Notes under the pieces: generated by a model
Databases searched by the model: none
What the model was told of the DNA's origin: nothing
What the model saw: only the letters and a program-made list of their open reading frames with translations
Assembly: GCF_010499245.1 (NCBI RefSeq)
Contig: NZ_JAAGOW010000004.1
Coordinates: 186,001 to 250,000, forward strand
Length of the DNA: 64,000 bases
DNA from: Variovorax sp. WS11
Lineage (GTDB): Bacteria > Pseudomonadota > Gammaproteobacteria > Burkholderiales > Burkholderiaceae_C
Direction of reading: 5' to 3'
Shown: piece after piece, positions 44,797 through 54,478 of the stretch
How the letters are laid out: every line of letters starts with the position of its first letter
How positions within the stretch are numbered: the stretch's first letter is position 1
Translations under genes and position numbers: made by a program

Positions 44797-45618
44797 TCAA
44801 AGCCGTGACAGCAACTCGCGTTTTTTTGCCTGGAACTCTGGGTCGGACAGGATGCCACGATCGCGTAAAGAGGCCATCCGGTCGATGGCGTCGAGGAGCT
44901 GCGCCGCGTCCGTGGCGCGCCCCTGCGTCGTGGAGGAGGAGATTGCGGCAGTCTCTGCATGCGCGTGCGGGCGCGCATCCCCGGAAATGCCCTGCGGCGT
45001 TTCGCCTTCCAGCGGCACCCGCTTCAGTCTGGCGAGGGCCACTGTGCCGTGCTGACTGGTAAAGCTCAGCGAATGCAGGTCGCCCTGCTGCTGGGAGACG
45101 CCCCCGATGACGTGATCGCCGGTGTCGTAGATCTCCACCCGGCCTGCGCGTTCGATGGCCAGGCGCCGCTGGCCAGGGAACCACGCATAGCGAAGGTCAT
45201 TCTGGGCGCCGCTGCTGGCGGGCCCTTGAAGCTCGGCCGGCCACCACGAACCACGCGCCGAGACGATGCTCGCCGCCGGGTGGGTGTCCTTGATGGCATC
45301 CGGCTGCTCCGCCAGCAGCTCGGTCAGCTCGGTGCACAGGGAGCTGACCCGCGCCTTCAGTGCGTGGTCGAACATGTCGCCGACCATGACCATGCCGCCT
45401 TGCATCCATTGGCCAGGACCGCCGAACTCGGGGTGCTGGAACTGGGCCATGCGGCCGTAGCCGGCGGCGACGGCGTGCCACATGACCGCGCTGGCATCCG
45501 GTCCGAAGCCGTGCCTGGCCCCCGCCTCGACGACACGGCGCCAGCCTTCTCGGTCCGGCGCCGCGGGTTCGCGCCGGGGTCCAAGCGCAGAGGTGGCGTT
45601 TTGGCGCTGGTGCTGCAT
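44797..45618 (-). CDS. SHOCT-domain protein
   Basis: About 273 residues from ATG 45618 (MQHQRQNATSALGPRREPAA); the frame is open to 45714. The N-terminal part is unassigned (WRRVVEAGARHGFGPDASAV). The middle looks beta-rich (RRLAIERAGRVEIYDTGDHV, SLSFTSQHGTVALARLKRVP). The last about 33 residues are a clear SHOCT module (LLDAIDRMASLRDRGILSDP, EFQAKKRELLSRL). SHOCT is a short C-terminal oligomerisation motif. Function unknown. Confidence 0.72.
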   Translation of the reverse strand: MQHQRQNATSALGPRREPAAPDREGWRRVVEAGARHGFGPDASAVMWHAVAAGYGRMAQFQHPEFGGPGQWMQGGMVMVGDMFDHALKARVSSLCTELTELLAEQPDAIKDTHPAASIVSARGSWWPAELQGPASSGAQNDLRYAWFPGQRRLAIERAGRVEIYDTGDHVIGGVSQQQGDLHSLSFTSQHGTVALARLKRVPLEGETPQGISGDARPHAHAETAAISSSTTQGRATDAAQLLDAIDRMASLRDRGILSDPEFQAKKRELLSRL

Positions 45619-46287
45619 GACGAAAAGCCTACGAGCCCGTCCACAGGCTGCGGTGAGTCTTTCGCGCATGTCGGCGTCCGTTCGCGCCGACGCGTGTCTG
45701 TCGCTTGGGGCCATCCGCGCTGCCGTTCCCGGGTACCGTCCGTGTCACCGGCCGTATCGTTTCGGCGAGCGCCTTCAGCTGCGGATCTTGGCATCGGCCT
45801 GTACTTTGCGTCTCGCGTGCGTTGATCGCGGAGGCCGGTCTCGGACATCGCGCCAGCCGACCGAGGAGGTCGAGCTCTCGCATCTCCGCACGGCCCCCTC
45901 GCGCTTCGTGCCAGGCGCCGTCGGCGAGGCGGGCCGAACTACATGTCGTGTCGAACAGGATGCCCGGACTCGTGAACTCTTTGCCGCACAGGGCGGTCGC
46001 TTGCCGCGCTCGGTGCCCGTCATCAGCACGGCGGCCCGTGACATGGTTGATCACGTCCTCCAAGCGCGTTGACGGAGTGGCGGAGGCTGGACGAAAAGAA
46101 GGCCCGACGCTTGGCGCCCTGGGCCAAGGTCCCGTCGCTACAGTGTGCATGGCAACGGGAAAGAGGGTGGTTCAAACAAGGGCCGTGGTGCTTGTCCACG
46201 GTGGACCGATACGCCTCCAGCAGATCGGCCATGCCGTCAGTCCTGCAGAGGCCTCGTGGTTCCGATCGGCCTGGGCGCGGACGTCGG
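45619..46287. other. Region with no confident gene
   Basis: About 670 bases. A minus-strand frame (45629-46150) is partly protein-like around CGKEFTSPGILFDTTCSSAR, but has no good start, and its ends look random. I do not call it. No repeats noticed. Confidence 0.35.
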
Positions 46288-46701
46288 CTATCCGAACATC
46301 CTTGTCCATATCGCCCGAATGCGTCGGGCGCGGTCTTCGAAGAGGTAGGACCCCGCGAGCGTCAGCAGACCCGAAACCACACCCGTCGCGATGGCCTCGG
46401 CAAAGGGAATGTCATAGTGATTCGTGTGCGCGTAGGCGTCGCCCACCATGGTCAGCAAGCCCACGACCAGCGCATTGCCGTAGCGGTTCGTGTAGAGCTT
46501 GGCCGCCGGCGTGAACGTCAAGAGCACGGCCAAGATTCCAGTGGCCAGACCCGTCTGCAGTGCAGTCGTCCAGTGGACAAGGCTCAGGAGATTGCCCCAG
46601 CTACCCGGCATGCAGGTCATGCATGCGCTGGTCGGTTGCCAGAAGCGCTGGACCAACAGCCTGGCGCGGCGCTTCCAATCGCTCGACATCGTTTGCCCCA
46701 T
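46288..46701 (-). CDS. Small inner-membrane hypothetical protein
   Basis: 137 residues from ATG 46701 (MGQTMSSDWKRRARLL). Hydrophobic segments include TGLATGILAVLLTFTPAAKL, ALVVGLLTMVGDAY and AIATGVVSGLLTLAGSYLF, giving about three membrane helices, with a CMTCMPG motif before the first. The long open frame upstream belongs to the GlgB remnant in another frame. Family not recognised. Confidence 0.6.
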   Translation of the reverse strand: MGQTMSSDWKRRARLLVQRFWQPTSACMTCMPGSWGNLLSLVHWTTALQTGLATGILAVLLTFTPAAKLYTNRYGNALVVGLLTMVGDAYAHTNHYDIPFAEAIATGVVSGLLTLAGSYLFEDRARRIRAIWTRMFG

Positions 46702-46762
46702 CGATGATGCCTGCGCAGGATAGCGCACATCCTGGCGTGCATTGGGCCGCCGCCGTCGCCTC

Positions 46763-47711
46763 TCACGCGAAACTCCGGCAGAAGACCAGGATGGCGTTGG
46801 GCGGCAGCGTGAGCTCGGCCGAGTGGTCGAATTCGTGCATCGGTACCGGGTGCGCCTCGACGGCGCCGGCATTGCCGACGACCTGCGGGTTGACCCAGTG
46901 GTCGTAGACGTCGCTGTTGAAGGCTTCGAGCCAGCGCCCACCGGACGGGAAGCCCACGCGGTAGTGATACCGGGGCTGGTCGGCGAGGCTGACGACCACC
47001 ACGACATCCTCTCCCGCCCCAGGCACCCAACGGTGAAAGGCAAGGAAGCGGTTGCCGTCGTGGGCATCGATCACGCGAAAGCCGTCGGCGCGCATCGCCG
47101 GCAGGCGCCAGCGCAACCGGATCAGCTCGCGGGTGCAGCGCAGGAAGTCGCGCATCGCCGGCTCCGGTGCCTCAAGCCTGGGGCCAGAACAGGCGCAGCT
47201 CGGGGCGGCTCCCCAGGTCATCGGACCACTGCTTGTCCTCGAGAAATTCCTGGCCCATGAACATCATCGGGATACCGGGCGAGGTCAGCGTCAGCCCCAT
47301 GGCGACCCGACTGCGCGAGCGCGCAAACCACGAGCGGGGATTGAGCGGATCGGCCAACGTCGGGATGCGCCGTTCACGGCGTTTGGACGCATCCGGATCG
47401 CGCAGCACGACGTCGTGGTTCTCGGGACCCTGGACAAAGCGCCAGGCCTCGCCAAACCCCGCGGGCCAGAGGCTGTCGGCGAGCCGCTGCATCGGCAGCG
47501 GCTCGGTGCCGGAGAAGCTCGCCGCCCGCAATACGTCCCGCACGGCGATGCGCAGCGTGGTGTTCAGCGTCGTGTCGAAGCCAGCGCCGTCCCCGTGGAC
47601 GGCGCGCACGACCCAGGGGTTCAGGTCCCAGCATTCCGCGAGCTGCAGCTCGCCGGGACGAAGGTAGCGCACGGTCGAGGTCAGGTCCTGGCAGAAGCGC
47701 CAGCCGTGCAC
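46763..47711 (-). pseudogene. C-terminal remnant of glycogen branching enzyme-like glucosidase
   Basis: The sequence keeps the distal catalytic part of a GlgB/alpha-amylase-family protein: FVQGPENHDVVLRDPDASKR, MGLTLTSPGIPMMFMGQEFL, then the C-terminal beta domain (FNSDVYDHWVNPQVVGNAGA). One extra C in the CCCC run at about 47180 shifts the frame between LRLFWP and LEAPEPAMRDF. The whole N-terminal half is missing: coding stops at about 47715, where it abuts the DUF1016 remnant. Confidence 0.8.
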
Positions 47712-47729
47712 ACACCACCGTCGCCGCCG

Positions 47730-48703
47730 TTACTGCCCCGCCTCCCGCAACGTCACTTCCAGTTCCCGCCGCAACGCCTCCCGGTCCGGCAGATACAACT
47801 GGTACTTCTGAACAAAGAGCTGGCTGCTCATGCCATAGGTGGCGTACTCCACCAGCAATTCGTCCCTCTGGCGGCTCAGGATGATGCCCACCGGCGGGTT
47901 GTCGCCCTCGACGTTCTCCTCGTTGGCGAAGTAGCCGAGGTAAAGGTTCATCTGCCCGATGTCGTGGTGCTGCACCTCGCCGAGCTTCAGATCGATGAGC
48001 ACAAAGCAGCGCAGGATGCGGTGATAGAACACCAGATCGACGCGGTGGTGCGTGCCGTTGATGGTCACGCGGTATTGCCGGCCGACGAAGGTGAAGCCCT
48101 TGTCCAGCTCCAGCAGAAAGGGCTGCAGGTGGTCGCACAGCAGGGTTTCGAGCTGGGTTTCAGACAGCTGATGGGGCTCTGGGATCTTCAGGGTCCTGGC
48201 TGGCGGCCAGACGCAGGAACAGCGCACTGTCCTTTTGACGGACCAGCTCGCGCACCGACCAGCGTTCGCGCAGCGCCTGCTGTTCGTAAAAGCCCCTCTC
48301 CAGCGGGTCGTCGATCTTCAGAAGCTCGACGATGTGACCAGGTCAATTGGTGCGACAGCGTCGCACCTCTCGTCGCCAGGTCGGAATAGGCCAGGTAGAA
48401 CTGACGAAAGCGGATCAGATTGCTGCGGCTGAATCCCTTGCCGTGACGCAATCCGAGGTCGGCGGCCAGGGTGTCGATAAGCGCCTTTGCCGTACTCGGC
48501 GCGTACTTGGCCGGCCTGCTCGAATTCGACGATATGGCGGCCCACTTGCCAGAAGGTCTCGACGAGCTGGGAGTTAACGGCCTGCACCGCCCGCACCCGG
48601 CCCTGGGTGTAGGTGTCGGAGATCTATTGCTGCACGAACATGGCATCCAGAGGCAGGCGTTTGCGCGGACGCGGGTGGCCTTGAACCGTCTGCGTGACAC
48701 CAT
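47730..48703 (-). pseudogene. DUF1016 (YhcG-type) PD-(D/E)XK nuclease, several frameshifts
   Basis: Pieces in three frames line up with the family. The N-terminal helices are AVNSQLVETFWQVGRHIVEF, followed by LGLRHGKGFSRSNLIRFRQF. The C-terminal nuclease part in the 47730-48227 frame reads GRQYRVTINGTHHRVDLVFY, then FVLIDLKLGEVQHHDIGQMN (D and the ExK-like DLK) and GIILSRQRDELLVEYA. At least two frameshifts separate them, so no full protein can be made. Such nucleases occur in defence and restriction contexts. Confidence 0.8.
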
Positions 48704-48720
48704 CGCTCAACATGAGCAGT

Positions 48721-49105
48721 TGCCGCCTTGAGGGAGGGCGCTTTTGCTGAAGTCTGCGACCGGTGCCTGTCGGCCTTTTTGTCTGGCGGGCATTTTCGTT
48801 GGAGGCGCGGCCCATGGGGCATCGACGAGGGCAGATCGAGGACAGGCGACGCTGTACCGCCGCCGTCAGGACCTGGCGTCAGGGGCGTGTGCGAGCGCCC
48901 GGCGTGAAGTCAGGGTCCGCGTACGGCTCATGCATCGCCCACATGGCGTCCGAGGACTCGTCGGATGCAGACGTCAGCCGGAGACTGGGCCTCGCGGATG
49001 TTGGGGTGGCCGAGGTCGAAGGTTGTTTCCGTCGACATCCCAGAGACTGCGTGTGGGAGCGCTCTGATCAAGTCGTGGTGTGGCCATCGGCGCTGGCCGC
49101 GGACT
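48721..49105. other. Region with no confident gene
   Basis: About 385 bases between the DUF1016 remnant and the AAA gene. A minus-strand frame ending at 48928 reads protein-like (MSTETTFDLGHPNIREAQSP) but is short and overlaps other open frames. Not called. Confidence 0.3.
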
Positions 49106-50281
49106 TCAGCCACGGTCTCCAGGCGGCCGCATCAGCGTATGACGCTCGCGCCAGATCTCCTGGACGAAGGGATCGGTCAATCCGTACAGGCCATGGCCAC
49201 GGCGCATCACGACGTTGGCGACCATCAGCTCATTGAGCACCGCTTGAACCTCGTCGGCGCGGACATCGCGACCGAGGACTTGTGCGTAACCGGCCAGCGA
49301 TTCTGTGGAGAACAAGCCTTTGACATCGCCATCGACGCCTGCGACGCGCTCGAATACGGCCGTGGCGAGGGCTCCGAGTTGCTCGACCTTCATGATCTCC
49401 ACGTCTGCCGCCGTGGAGCGCAGCGTCCCCGCAATGACGGGCAGGAAGGCATTGGGGTCGCTGCCGGGGGGCAGGAGCGAATTCAGCTCTCGCAAGGCTC
49501 GCAGCATCTCCTCAGGCCGCGCGCCGAGAGTGCGGAAAGCCTGCGTGGCCACCTCGAGGCTGAGCTGCATGGTCAGGCCCTCGACGCGCAGCCGCTCCAG
49601 AAGGTGCGCCACGTAGTCTGCATCGAGGACGGGGTAGGCAATCGATGTGGCTCCCGCGAAGGCCTGGTTCCGGCGAGCCGTCAACTCGCTCACAAGCGCG
49701 CGGTGCGAGCCGGTACCCACGAAAATGAAGTGGCCCGGCGTCCCCGGTCTCGGATTGATTGCGTCGCGGGCTGCCTTCAGCGCGAGCAGCATCTGGTTGC
49801 CCTCTTCCGAGGTGATTGCGTGTTGAACCTCGTCGATGATCAACACGATATCGCTGTGCGCCTGATCGACCATCTGCGTGAACGCCTCCGCCAGCGTCAC
49901 GCCGCCTTCGGTGCCGACGCTCTCGACCTTGAAGCCAAACTTGAAACCAGCGACGGCGATTTCGGCGTTGCGCAGCTTTTTGAGTCGCTCGGCGACCGCG
50001 CCCGCGGGCGTCTGCAGTTCCTGGAGCGCGCGGCGGATAGCGGAATGCACCAACGCGGCTGGGTTCGCTTGCGTGTTGGACCACAGGTCCACGTAGATCA
50101 CCAGCGCGCCGGCGGCTTGCAGAGCGGGTACCAAGTCCGCCTGCAGAAAGGTGGTCTTTCCAGTGCGCCGTACGCCAGAGATGAACAGGCCTGATCGCAG
50201 GCCTTCGTCCAAGACCCCGGGGCGAAGTAGCTGCTGCGCCATCTGCTGGGCGAGGGCGGTGCGATGGAAGATCTTGTCCAT
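49106..50281 (-). CDS. AAA-family ATP-binding protein
   Basis: A 391-residue P-loop ATPase. Walker A is SGVRRTGKTTFLQADL near residue 35, Walker B HSDIVLIIDEVQHAI near 145, and a sensor-1-like HFIFVGTGSHRALVSELTAR follows. The C-terminal part is a winged-helix-like helical domain (DPFVQEIWRERHTLMRPPG). The layout resembles archaeal-type/STAND-like AAA ATPases that often stand alone in mobile or defence regions. It starts at ATG 50281 and no partner gene is adjacent. The function is uncertain. Confidence 0.82.
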   Translation of the reverse strand: MDKIFHRTALAQQMAQQLLRPGVLDEGLRSGLFISGVRRTGKTTFLQADLVPALQAAGALVIYVDLWSNTQANPAALVHSAIRRALQELQTPAGAVAERLKKLRNAEIAVAGFKFGFKVESVGTEGGVTLAEAFTQMVDQAHSDIVLIIDEVQHAITSEEGNQMLLALKAARDAINPRPGTPGHFIFVGTGSHRALVSELTARRNQAFAGATSIAYPVLDADYVAHLLERLRVEGLTMQLSLEVATQAFRTLGARPEEMLRALRELNSLLPPGSDPNAFLPVIAGTLRSTAADVEIMKVEQLGALATAVFERVAGVDGDVKGLFSTESLAGYAQVLGRDVRADEVQAVLNELMVANVVMRRGHGLYGLTDPFVQEIWRERHTLMRPPGDRG

Positions 50282-50610
50282 TGGGTGATTTTAGCCAAAA
50301 CGCATAATTAGTCTATTTTCATAAAATTGCCTAAGCACGCCTCCCTGCCTCTCCGCTGGGGTTCGGCTGCCCTAGGTGGGGCGCTGTCGGTTTGCCGATC
50401 GACCGGGTGAGGCATGAATCTTTGGTTCGGGACACGTGTTTACAGCACGCGGGGACACGAGAAAGTGCGCCCTGCTACCGCACGGCGATCCCGTTGCACC
50501 GCCGCTGAGCATCCTTGATGGCGGAGGCCGCACGCGCGGACGGCACGGCACCCGCGCGGCTGAATCCAGGGAGCAGCAGCGACGCGCGCCTGCACCGGTA
50601 GCATCAAGGC
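50282..50610. other. Intergenic region
   Basis: About 330 bases between the divergent AAA gene and the small protein at 50611. AT-rich bases just upstream of the AAA start (CATAATTAGTCTATTTTCAT) are likely promoter sequence. No gene seen. Confidence 0.4.
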
Positions 50611-50826
50611 ATGGACTCTCACGATCTCTTCGCTCGTTCCTCGTCTCTGTTGCGCGTGCCGTCCTGGCTCGGACCGGACGTGCAGGAGGAGCGTGAACTC
50701 CCGCTCGATCCTGGGGAGTACGAGATCACGCCCGGGCAACGCTGGACCGTCAGCGCGCTGAAGACCGGAGCGACGGTGTATTCGGGCATGGGGCCGGTCG
50801 AGGTCCTGCGCGCCGATCCAAGGTAG
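50611..50826 (+). CDS. Conserved 71-residue protein, paralogue B
   Basis: Starts MDSHDLFARSSSLLRVPSWL at 50611. It is a clear paralogue of the protein at 20207-20425, with matching LPL.PG.Y, RWTV, LKTG and PVEVLR segments. The two are too divergent to be a recent duplication. Function unknown. Confidence 0.65.
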   Translation: MDSHDLFARSSSLLRVPSWLGPDVQEERELPLDPGEYEITPGQRWTVSALKTGATVYSGMGPVEVLRADPR

Positions 50827-50939
50827 TTCCGGAGGCCTCGCCCCGCGTGTGTGGGCGGCGTGCCACAGAGGCGGGCTTTGGGCTTGAATGTGCGAAATTG
50901 CGCAGCAGGTTCTGCCGCGCACATCCACAATTTCTGCCC

Positions 50940-51251
50940 ATGAACCGTCCTCGTTGGCCCCTCTGGTATCGCCACGCCTGGTGGCCTCCGGGCACCCTCA
51001 CCGCGCTGGCGATCGTCCTGGTGGCGGCGACGCTGAGTCCGGCCGAGCATGGCGTCTTGCTGGTCGTCGCGATCTTGTGCGCACTCCCATGGTCCCTGGC
51101 CCTGCTTCTCCTGGACGTCGGACCAGGATTCGCGGATCGCGCCGCGGTCATCGTGTCCCTGGGCCTAGCGGTGAACACCGCGCTGATCTGGGGCTCAACC
51201 GCCCTCCTGCGCGCGCGTTTCCGCGACCGGCGGGGCCCTCGAGTTCGTTGA
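50940..51251 (+). CDS. Small membrane protein
   Basis: 103 residues from ATG 50940 (MNRPRWPLWYRHAWWPPG). Three hydrophobic helices are visible: LTALAIVLVAATLSP, LLVVAILCALPWSLALLLLD and AAVIVSLGLAVNTALIWGST, with a basic C-terminal tail. No family recognised. Confidence 0.55.
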   Translation: MNRPRWPLWYRHAWWPPGTLTALAIVLVAATLSPAEHGVLLVVAILCALPWSLALLLLDVGPGFADRAAVIVSLGLAVNTALIWGSTALLRARFRDRRGPRVR

Positions 51252-51404
51252 CGCCTGGCCCGGACTCGCGATGGGCCTCGCACAGTTCTTCTGACGGGCA
51301 GCGCTCGCCTGCTTCGGCGCCGGGATGCTGTCAGCCGCCGGGCGAAGGAACACATCGAGCGGCTGCGTTGCTCGTCGTGCTGGTGAAGGCCCGGGCTGGC
51401 ATCG

Positions 51405-52003
51405 CTATGGCCTACGCCACCGTGATGCAAGGCGCTCCAGCGCCGCAGCGATGCCCTTGGGGTCCGAGCCGATCGGTCGATGGCGGTACAGCGCGCGCAG
51501 CTCGTCGAGCACCTCGTTCAAAGCCGCGAGGTTGCGCTCGCTGTAGAGCCAGACGCCGGTGACGACAAACTGCGCGGGATTGGCAGCGGCTCTTGGCGCG
51601 ACCTGGACGTTTTCAACCCCGATGCGATGCATGATCTCCGCCCGATCGGCCGCCTGCTGCGAGGCGCCGACCAGCAGGGCGACCGGCCGTGAAAATGCGA
51701 AGCTCACGGCCTGCACCTGGCCGAAGCGTTCGACAACGAAGGCGCAGATCTCTCTAGGAACACGAGCCGCCCCAGATGACGACTCTCCTCGAGGTCACCC
51801 AACGGCGGCGTGTAGTGCTCGACGTGAATTTCTGTCCCGCAAGGGCTGACGGGTACCGGGTCCAGCGTGCAAAGCAGGACGGCGCCGTCATGCACATGGA
51901 TGGGGTCGCCCTGCCTGTATGTCGCCCTCTCGGGGCCGGTGATTCGAAGTTTCCTCAAGTTCTTTTCTGGGGCCCGCGGGCTGTGCGGCTCGGCGATCTG
52001 CAC
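51405..52003 (-). pseudogene. Hypothetical protein with a probable frameshift
   Basis: Two minus-strand frames join naturally. 51704-52003 gives ATYRQGDPIHVHDGAVLL and GDLEESRHLGRLVFLE. After a shift near 51758 the other frame continues EICAFVVERFGQVQAVSFAF and then runs to 51405 (NPAQFVVTGVWLYSERNLAA). Together they would form a protein of up to about 200 residues. Family not recognised. Confidence 0.5.
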
Positions 52004-52136
52004 CGGCGCACTCCAGGGCCCTGCTCCGCCACATCGATTCGTTCTCTCTTCGAGATAGATCAGCCCTTGCCGCGGGAATCACGCAGACAAGCACGGCATC
52101 AGTCGTCTTTCTCCGCGAACCAACTTCACGCAGCAT

Positions 52137-52385
52137 CTACCGTCGGGTCTCCTCAGACGTTGCCTCGGCTTGGATCTCCTGCTCCGCCACCCAAGCGATG
52201 CACTCGTCGTGCAGGACATCCTGCACCGCGGCCTTGGGCGCCTTGCCCGCCAGGCTGAAGGTGAAACAGACGACACCGTCTTTGTGCACTTCGGCGTTGC
52301 CGAGCGTCAGACCTTCGAAGTCGCGTTCACCGATGAAGAGGTGAAACTGCCATTGCTGAAAGGGGACGACCATGGCGTGCGGCAT
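52137..52385 (-). CDS. Small hypothetical protein
   Basis: 82 residues from ATG 52385 (MPHAMVVPFQQWQFHLFIGE). The pattern GNAEVHKDGVVCFTFSLAG and VLHDECIAWVAEQEI suggests a compact alpha/beta domain. The open frame extends to 52421. Function unknown. Confidence 0.5.
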   Translation of the reverse strand: MPHAMVVPFQQWQFHLFIGERDFEGLTLGNAEVHKDGVVCFTFSLAGKAPKAAVQDVLHDECIAWVAEQEIQAEATSEETRR

Positions 52386-52421
52386 CGGGTCATTCTGTCG
52401 TCGCAACCCGGGTCGCGGCAA

Positions 52422-52811
52422 TGCGCGCGTGTAGGTTGAGAGATGAAAGCGATGTAGGCGGCCGAAGGGGCCGGGAACGCGCGAGCGTGTGTCAGGCTGG
52501 CCGCCATGGCCGCCGGGTACCCACCGCGATGAACCCCGTCCAGCGCCAGGTGGGCCGTCGCAGCCTCGAGACCGGCGAGACCTCTAGCTCGGCCACCGCC
52601 GGTCGAGGGACTGCCCTTGCCGGCGGCCTGGCGGAAAGAAGGTCATCTGGCATGCCAAGAGGGGGCCATCGCCTGGACCTCCAGGGCATCGCGTGGCATG
52701 GAAACGGGCCTTCATGAACGGCTGCGGCCGAGGCCCCGCGGAGCTGGACCGGCGCGCCGACGCGACCCGCGCCACGGGCCGACCAAGGCGGGTACGCTCG
52801 CCCAGGGTCCC
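52422..52811. other. Region with no confident gene
   Basis: About 390 bases. The open frames are short, mutually overlapping and Arg/Pro/Gly-biased. Nothing supported. Confidence 0.35.
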
Positions 52812-53627
52812 TCAGCGACCCTCGCTCGTGCGTCGTGGCGCGCGCACGGCAAGCTGCCCCAGGTGCACCACCAGCCACAGGAAGACGAGCGGAAGAACAA
52901 TCGTCTGCAGGGTGAACAGCGCGATGAGCTTGACCATCGTGCGCGGCCACTCCGAGGCCGCCGCAAGAATCGCCTCGTAGGAACCCTTCAGATCGGGGAG
53001 CTTCGACTTCCAGCGCTGAAGGACGCTCTCGTTGCCCGCGGGCTCGGCGCCTTTCAATCCGCTGACCTTGTCCGGCGAAGCATTGAGCACAGCCAGCTCC
53101 TTGCGGTACTCCTCTGCCATGAATGCGCGGTAGAGCGCCTCGCTCCCGAGGGCGGAGATGGGCACGGCGAAACGCGCCACCAGCAGGACCACGAGCACGG
53201 GTTGGAGCCAGCGCAAGCGCTCAGGCTTGTTCCGCCAATGCAGCAGGGCGATGGTCAGGACCGCGACCGAGAGGGCCGCCGAGACCGTCCAGTGACATCC
53301 GACCTCGAGCAGAAGCCGCTGAATGCCGAAGGACACGCTCGCCGCGAGCATGATGTTGGCGAACTGGTCGATGAGCTGGTCAAGCGGTTGCAGCGCCTGG
53401 CCGGGCGCCATGTTCACGCCGACGCCCGCTGGCTGCAAGGCAACCTGTGTGCCTTGCGCGACGGAGACCACCGCGCCGAGCGCACGGGCCGCCGCGAACA
53501 CCGTCAAGGCGCGCTCGAATCCCGCTTGAACCTCCGTGCGGGCGCGCGTCGTCGCCGGAGTGAACCAGGCGGCCGCCAGAACCAGGGCCGTCAGGAGGAC
53601 GATGAAGGTGGTGCGTGTTCTGCTCAT
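52812..53627 (-). CDS. Multi-pass membrane hypothetical protein
   Basis: A 271-residue protein with an N-terminal membrane helix or signal anchor (TFIVLLTALVLAAAWF). A GTQVALQPAGVGVNMAPG loop follows, then helices around FANIMLAASVSFGIQRLLL, VSAALSVAVLTIALLHW and LQPVLVVLLVARFAVPI. A soluble helical loop (SVLQRWKSKLPDLKGSYEAI) and a last helix (ALFTLQTIVLPLVFLWLVV) complete it. The start at 53627 is clear. It is conserved in appearance but not a family I can name. Confidence 0.7.
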   Translation of the reverse strand: MSRTRTTFIVLLTALVLAAAWFTPATTRARTEVQAGFERALTVFAAARALGAVVSVAQGTQVALQPAGVGVNMAPGQALQPLDQLIDQFANIMLAASVSFGIQRLLLEVGCHWTVSAALSVAVLTIALLHWRNKPERLRWLQPVLVVLLVARFAVPISALGSEALYRAFMAEEYRKELAVLNASPDKVSGLKGAEPAGNESVLQRWKSKLPDLKGSYEAILAAASEWPRTMVKLIALFTLQTIVLPLVFLWLVVHLGQLAVRAPRRTSEGR

Positions 53628-53666
53628 GTCAAAAAAGGAGGTTGCTGCTGGCGCCTGGCGCTCCGG

Positions 53667-53962
53667 TCACCGATGGCAGGCCAGCAGTTGGGCATGGGCG
53701 CTTGCGTGGGTCGAAAGGTCGCCGTCGAAGTCCGAACCGAAGGCATCAGCCTTCCGAAAGTCATCCCACCCCTTCAAACGCTCCGCAAGCGAGGCCGGCA
53801 CGCGGGGCCGGTAGTGGATTCGGACAGACATGCCGCCCTGCCTGGGATCCCGGCGCCCCATGGAGTTGATGCGAAAGTCGTTGGCCGGAAACTGAGTTTG
53901 AAAGCGTCCTTCGGGATGGCGTGGACCAGCTTGTTGTTCACCAGATGGGCCAGAGCCTGCAC
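53667..53962 (-). pseudogene. Remnant ORF in two frames
   Basis: A minus-strand start at 53962 gives MQALAHLVNNKLVHAIPKDA and FKLSFRPTTFASTPWG. A neighbouring frame then continues MSVRIHYRPRVPASLAERLK and GWDDFRKADAFGSDFDGD. The two look like one short gene with a frameshift near 53850. Not recognised. Confidence 0.35.
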
Positions 53963-54106
53963 GCTTCGTAGAGGTCGGCGAGTTGACTCATTCTGTCCAT
54001 GGCCAGCTGCTTCTGCTTGTCGGTGTCTTGAAGCAGATTGTCGCAGCCCCCCGTGCTCAGGTTCCGGCGCACGCCCCTTGGCGCACGAACGGCCGAGGGG
54101 CGCGCC

Positions 54107-54478
54107 TCACGCGGCGTGCCGGATCACTTCGAAATGCGAACCGCCTTGCCGGCCGACGATGTCCGGGGTGAAGTCGGCGTAGCCAGGCTCGATATAGACG
54201 AGCGCGTGGTCACGATCCAGCTTCGCGATCTCGCGCCAATCGTGCAGCTGGTGCGCCATGGCGACGTCCGCGGGGGTCTGGTTGGGCGCCATGGGATAGG
54301 GCATGGCGTAGACCCGGCACTCGCAGTGACCGGGCGCGATGTAGAGGGTTTCGACCCACGCTTGGGAGGACATGTCTTCTTCGGGTGACTTCGGGCTGCG
54401 GGCAATGTAGTGCGCCAAGATGACAGTTCTGCTGAGGGTATGCACCACATCGAGGGCCGCCTGCGCGCAGGAAATCAC
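54107..54478 (-). CDS. Hypothetical protein, start uncertain
   Basis: Coding character is good from 54478 (VISCAQAALDVVHTLSRTVI) to the end (ALVYIEPGYADFTPDIVGRQ). Upstream the same frame still reads well for about 15 residues (LARDEHDRSRVFV) before a stop, so the N-terminus may be lost to a frameshift. An internal ATG at 54373 would give an 88-residue protein. Function unknown. Confidence 0.5.
   Translation of the reverse strand: MISCAQAALDVVHTLSRTVILAHYIARSPKSPEEDMSSQAWVETLYIAPGHCECRVYAMPYPMAPNQTPADVAMAHQLHDWREIAKLDRDHALVYIEPGYADFTPDIVGRQGGSHFEVIRHAA

Noticed and set aside
45629..46150. A 173-codon minus-strand open frame with some protein-like stretches
   Set aside because: Its ends look random, it has no good start and no motif, and it overlaps other equally open frames. 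High GC makes long chance ORFs common.
48880..48940. Sequence around GTGAAGTCAGGGTCCGCGTA that faintly resembles a group II intron domain V
   Set aside because: The 5' strand of the hairpin does not pair with the 3' strand, and no intron-encoded reverse transcriptase is present.
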